Origin: Chersky-840 sp036511675 | GTDB taxonomy: Bacteria > Actinomycetota > Acidimicrobiia > Acidimicrobiales > UBA8190 | NCBI GenBank assembly: GCA_036511675.1 | Contig: DATCBU010000022.1 | Location: 1 to 51,691, forward strand | Length of the DNA: 51,691 nt | Direction of reading: 5' to 3' | In this document: in pieces, positions 51,326-51,691 of the stretch | Layout: the number at the start of each line of letters is the position of its first letter | Position numbering within the stretch: the stretch's first letter is position 1 | Made by a program: the position numbers and the translations under genes | Notes under the pieces: generated by a model | The model's input: the letters and a program-made list of their open reading frames with translations, nothing else | Database searches by the model: none | What the model was told of the DNA's origin: nothing

Positions 51326-51691
51326 CCTCGGTCGAGCCCGGCGCCGCCACCACGGGAGTGCACGGCACAGGGGCGGAAGGGACACGGGCGGAAGGGACAC
51401 GGGCGGAAGGACCGGGGGCGGAAGGACGGGGGGCCCTGACGGTGCTGCCCGTGACCGGCCTGGGTGAGATCGCCAAGGGCGACGACCTCGCCGCGCTCAT
51501 CGCCGGCCTCGTGACGCTGCACGACGGCGATGTGGTCGTGGTGACCCAGAAGATCGTGTCCAAGGCCGAGGGGCGCATGGTGCGGGTCGATCCCGACGAC
51601 CCCGCCGACCGTCTCCGGATCATCGAATCGGAGTCGGTGCGCGTCCTGCGGCGCCGCGGTGACCTCGTCATCTCCGAGACGCGCCACGGGT
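51322..51691 (+). CDS. cofE: F420-0:gamma-glutamyl ligase (CofE/FbiB), partial
   Basis: The first 123 codons of the ligase that adds glutamate to F420-0; the rest is beyond the right edge, so whether a nitroreductase-like FbiB C-domain follows is unknown. LPVTGLGEIAKGDDLAALI and VVVTQKIVSKAEGR are typical CofE blocks. The start is uncertain: TTG 51322 (overlaps the cofD stop), GTG 51358, or GTG 51442, which begins right at the conserved domain. The first two would add a repeat-coded Ala/Glu/Gly/Thr/Arg segment. Confidence 0.88.
   Translation, partial: MTSVEPGAATTGVHGTGAEGTRAEGTRAEGPGAEGRGALTVLPVTGLGEIAKGDDLAALIAGLVTLHDGDVVVVTQKIVSKAEGRMVRVDPDDPADRLRIIESESVRVLRRRGDLVISETRHG
51371..51430 (+). 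repeat. Four 15-bp tandem repeats at the start of cofE
   Basis: Units GGGCGGAAGGGACAC (51371-51385 and 51386-51400), then two variants (51401-51415 and 51416-51430). If translated they encode AEGTR-type pentapeptides ahead of the CofE domain; if the start is GTG 51442 they are a GGAAGG-rich leader. Confidence 0.85.

Overview
This 51.7 kb window is very GC-rich, densely coded chromosomal DNA, most likely from an actinobacterium (Actinomycetota). An Acidimicrobiia-like lineage is my best guess, as inference only. The grounds are the fused E2-E1 2-oxoglutarate dehydrogenase (Kgd type), the coenzyme F420 genes (cofD, start of cofE), a DUF5719-like protein beside a giant GT2 glycosyltransferase, the gene orders secA-hpf-ahcY-SIS isomerase-manB and prfB-ftsE-ftsX that are familiar from mycobacteria, and many starts that look leaderless. 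I saw no prophage, insertion sequence, CRISPR array, tRNA or rRNA.

Layout. 1-4.1 kb: the start of a membrane-anchored protein (possibly MurF) coupled to an alpha/beta hydrolase, a divergent UvrD-like helicase, and a fabZ-xth pair. 4.1-9.4 kb: a three-gene operon of pilin-like proteins (PilV-, PilW- and PilX-like, with overlapping start and stop codons), preceded by a 56-residue ORF of unknown function. 9.4-13 kb: an unusual NYN/PIN-like nuclease joined to an S1 domain by a Lys/Ala-rich linker, and a divergent M20 peptidase plus HAD phosphatase. 13-22 kb: kgd, an alpha/beta hydrolase with a possible 12-codon leader ORF, an acyl-CoA dehydrogenase and acyl-CoA synthetase fired from overlapping divergent promoters, a beta-lactamase-fold protein and an RmlA-like nucleotidyltransferase. 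22-28.6 kb: ftsX, ftsE, prfB, secA and hpf on the minus strand. 28.6-32.7 kb: ahcY, a SIS-type sugar isomerase, a Trm112-like protein and manB. 32.7-42 kb: a secreted protein/lipoprotein pair, a large GT-C-like membrane protein, a CPBP protease divergent from ftsH, a small membrane protein and the DUF5719-like protein. 41.5-50.3 kb: a GT2-membrane fusion, a phasin-like coiled-coil protein with a clear sigma-70 promoter, an Rmd-like reductase and three GT4 glycosyltransferases. 50.4 kb to the end: cofD and the start of cofE.

How the genes fit together. Much of the second half serves envelope polysaccharide synthesis: hexose-phosphate handling (SIS isomerase, manB), nucleotide-sugar steps (RmlA-like, Rmd-like) and five or more glycosyltransferase-like proteins, beside the division and secretion machinery (FtsEX, SecA, FtsH).

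The most notable patterns are: (i) a TANNNT hexamer 5-10 nt upstream of about 17 start codons, pointing to widespread leaderless transcription; (ii) short tandem duplications that span the stop codons of three genes; (iii) in-frame 15/18-bp duplications in protein linkers; (iv) one beta-rich module shared by two minor pilins; (v) the nuclease-KA linker-S1 protein; (vi) the 56-residue ORF ahead of the pilin operon.
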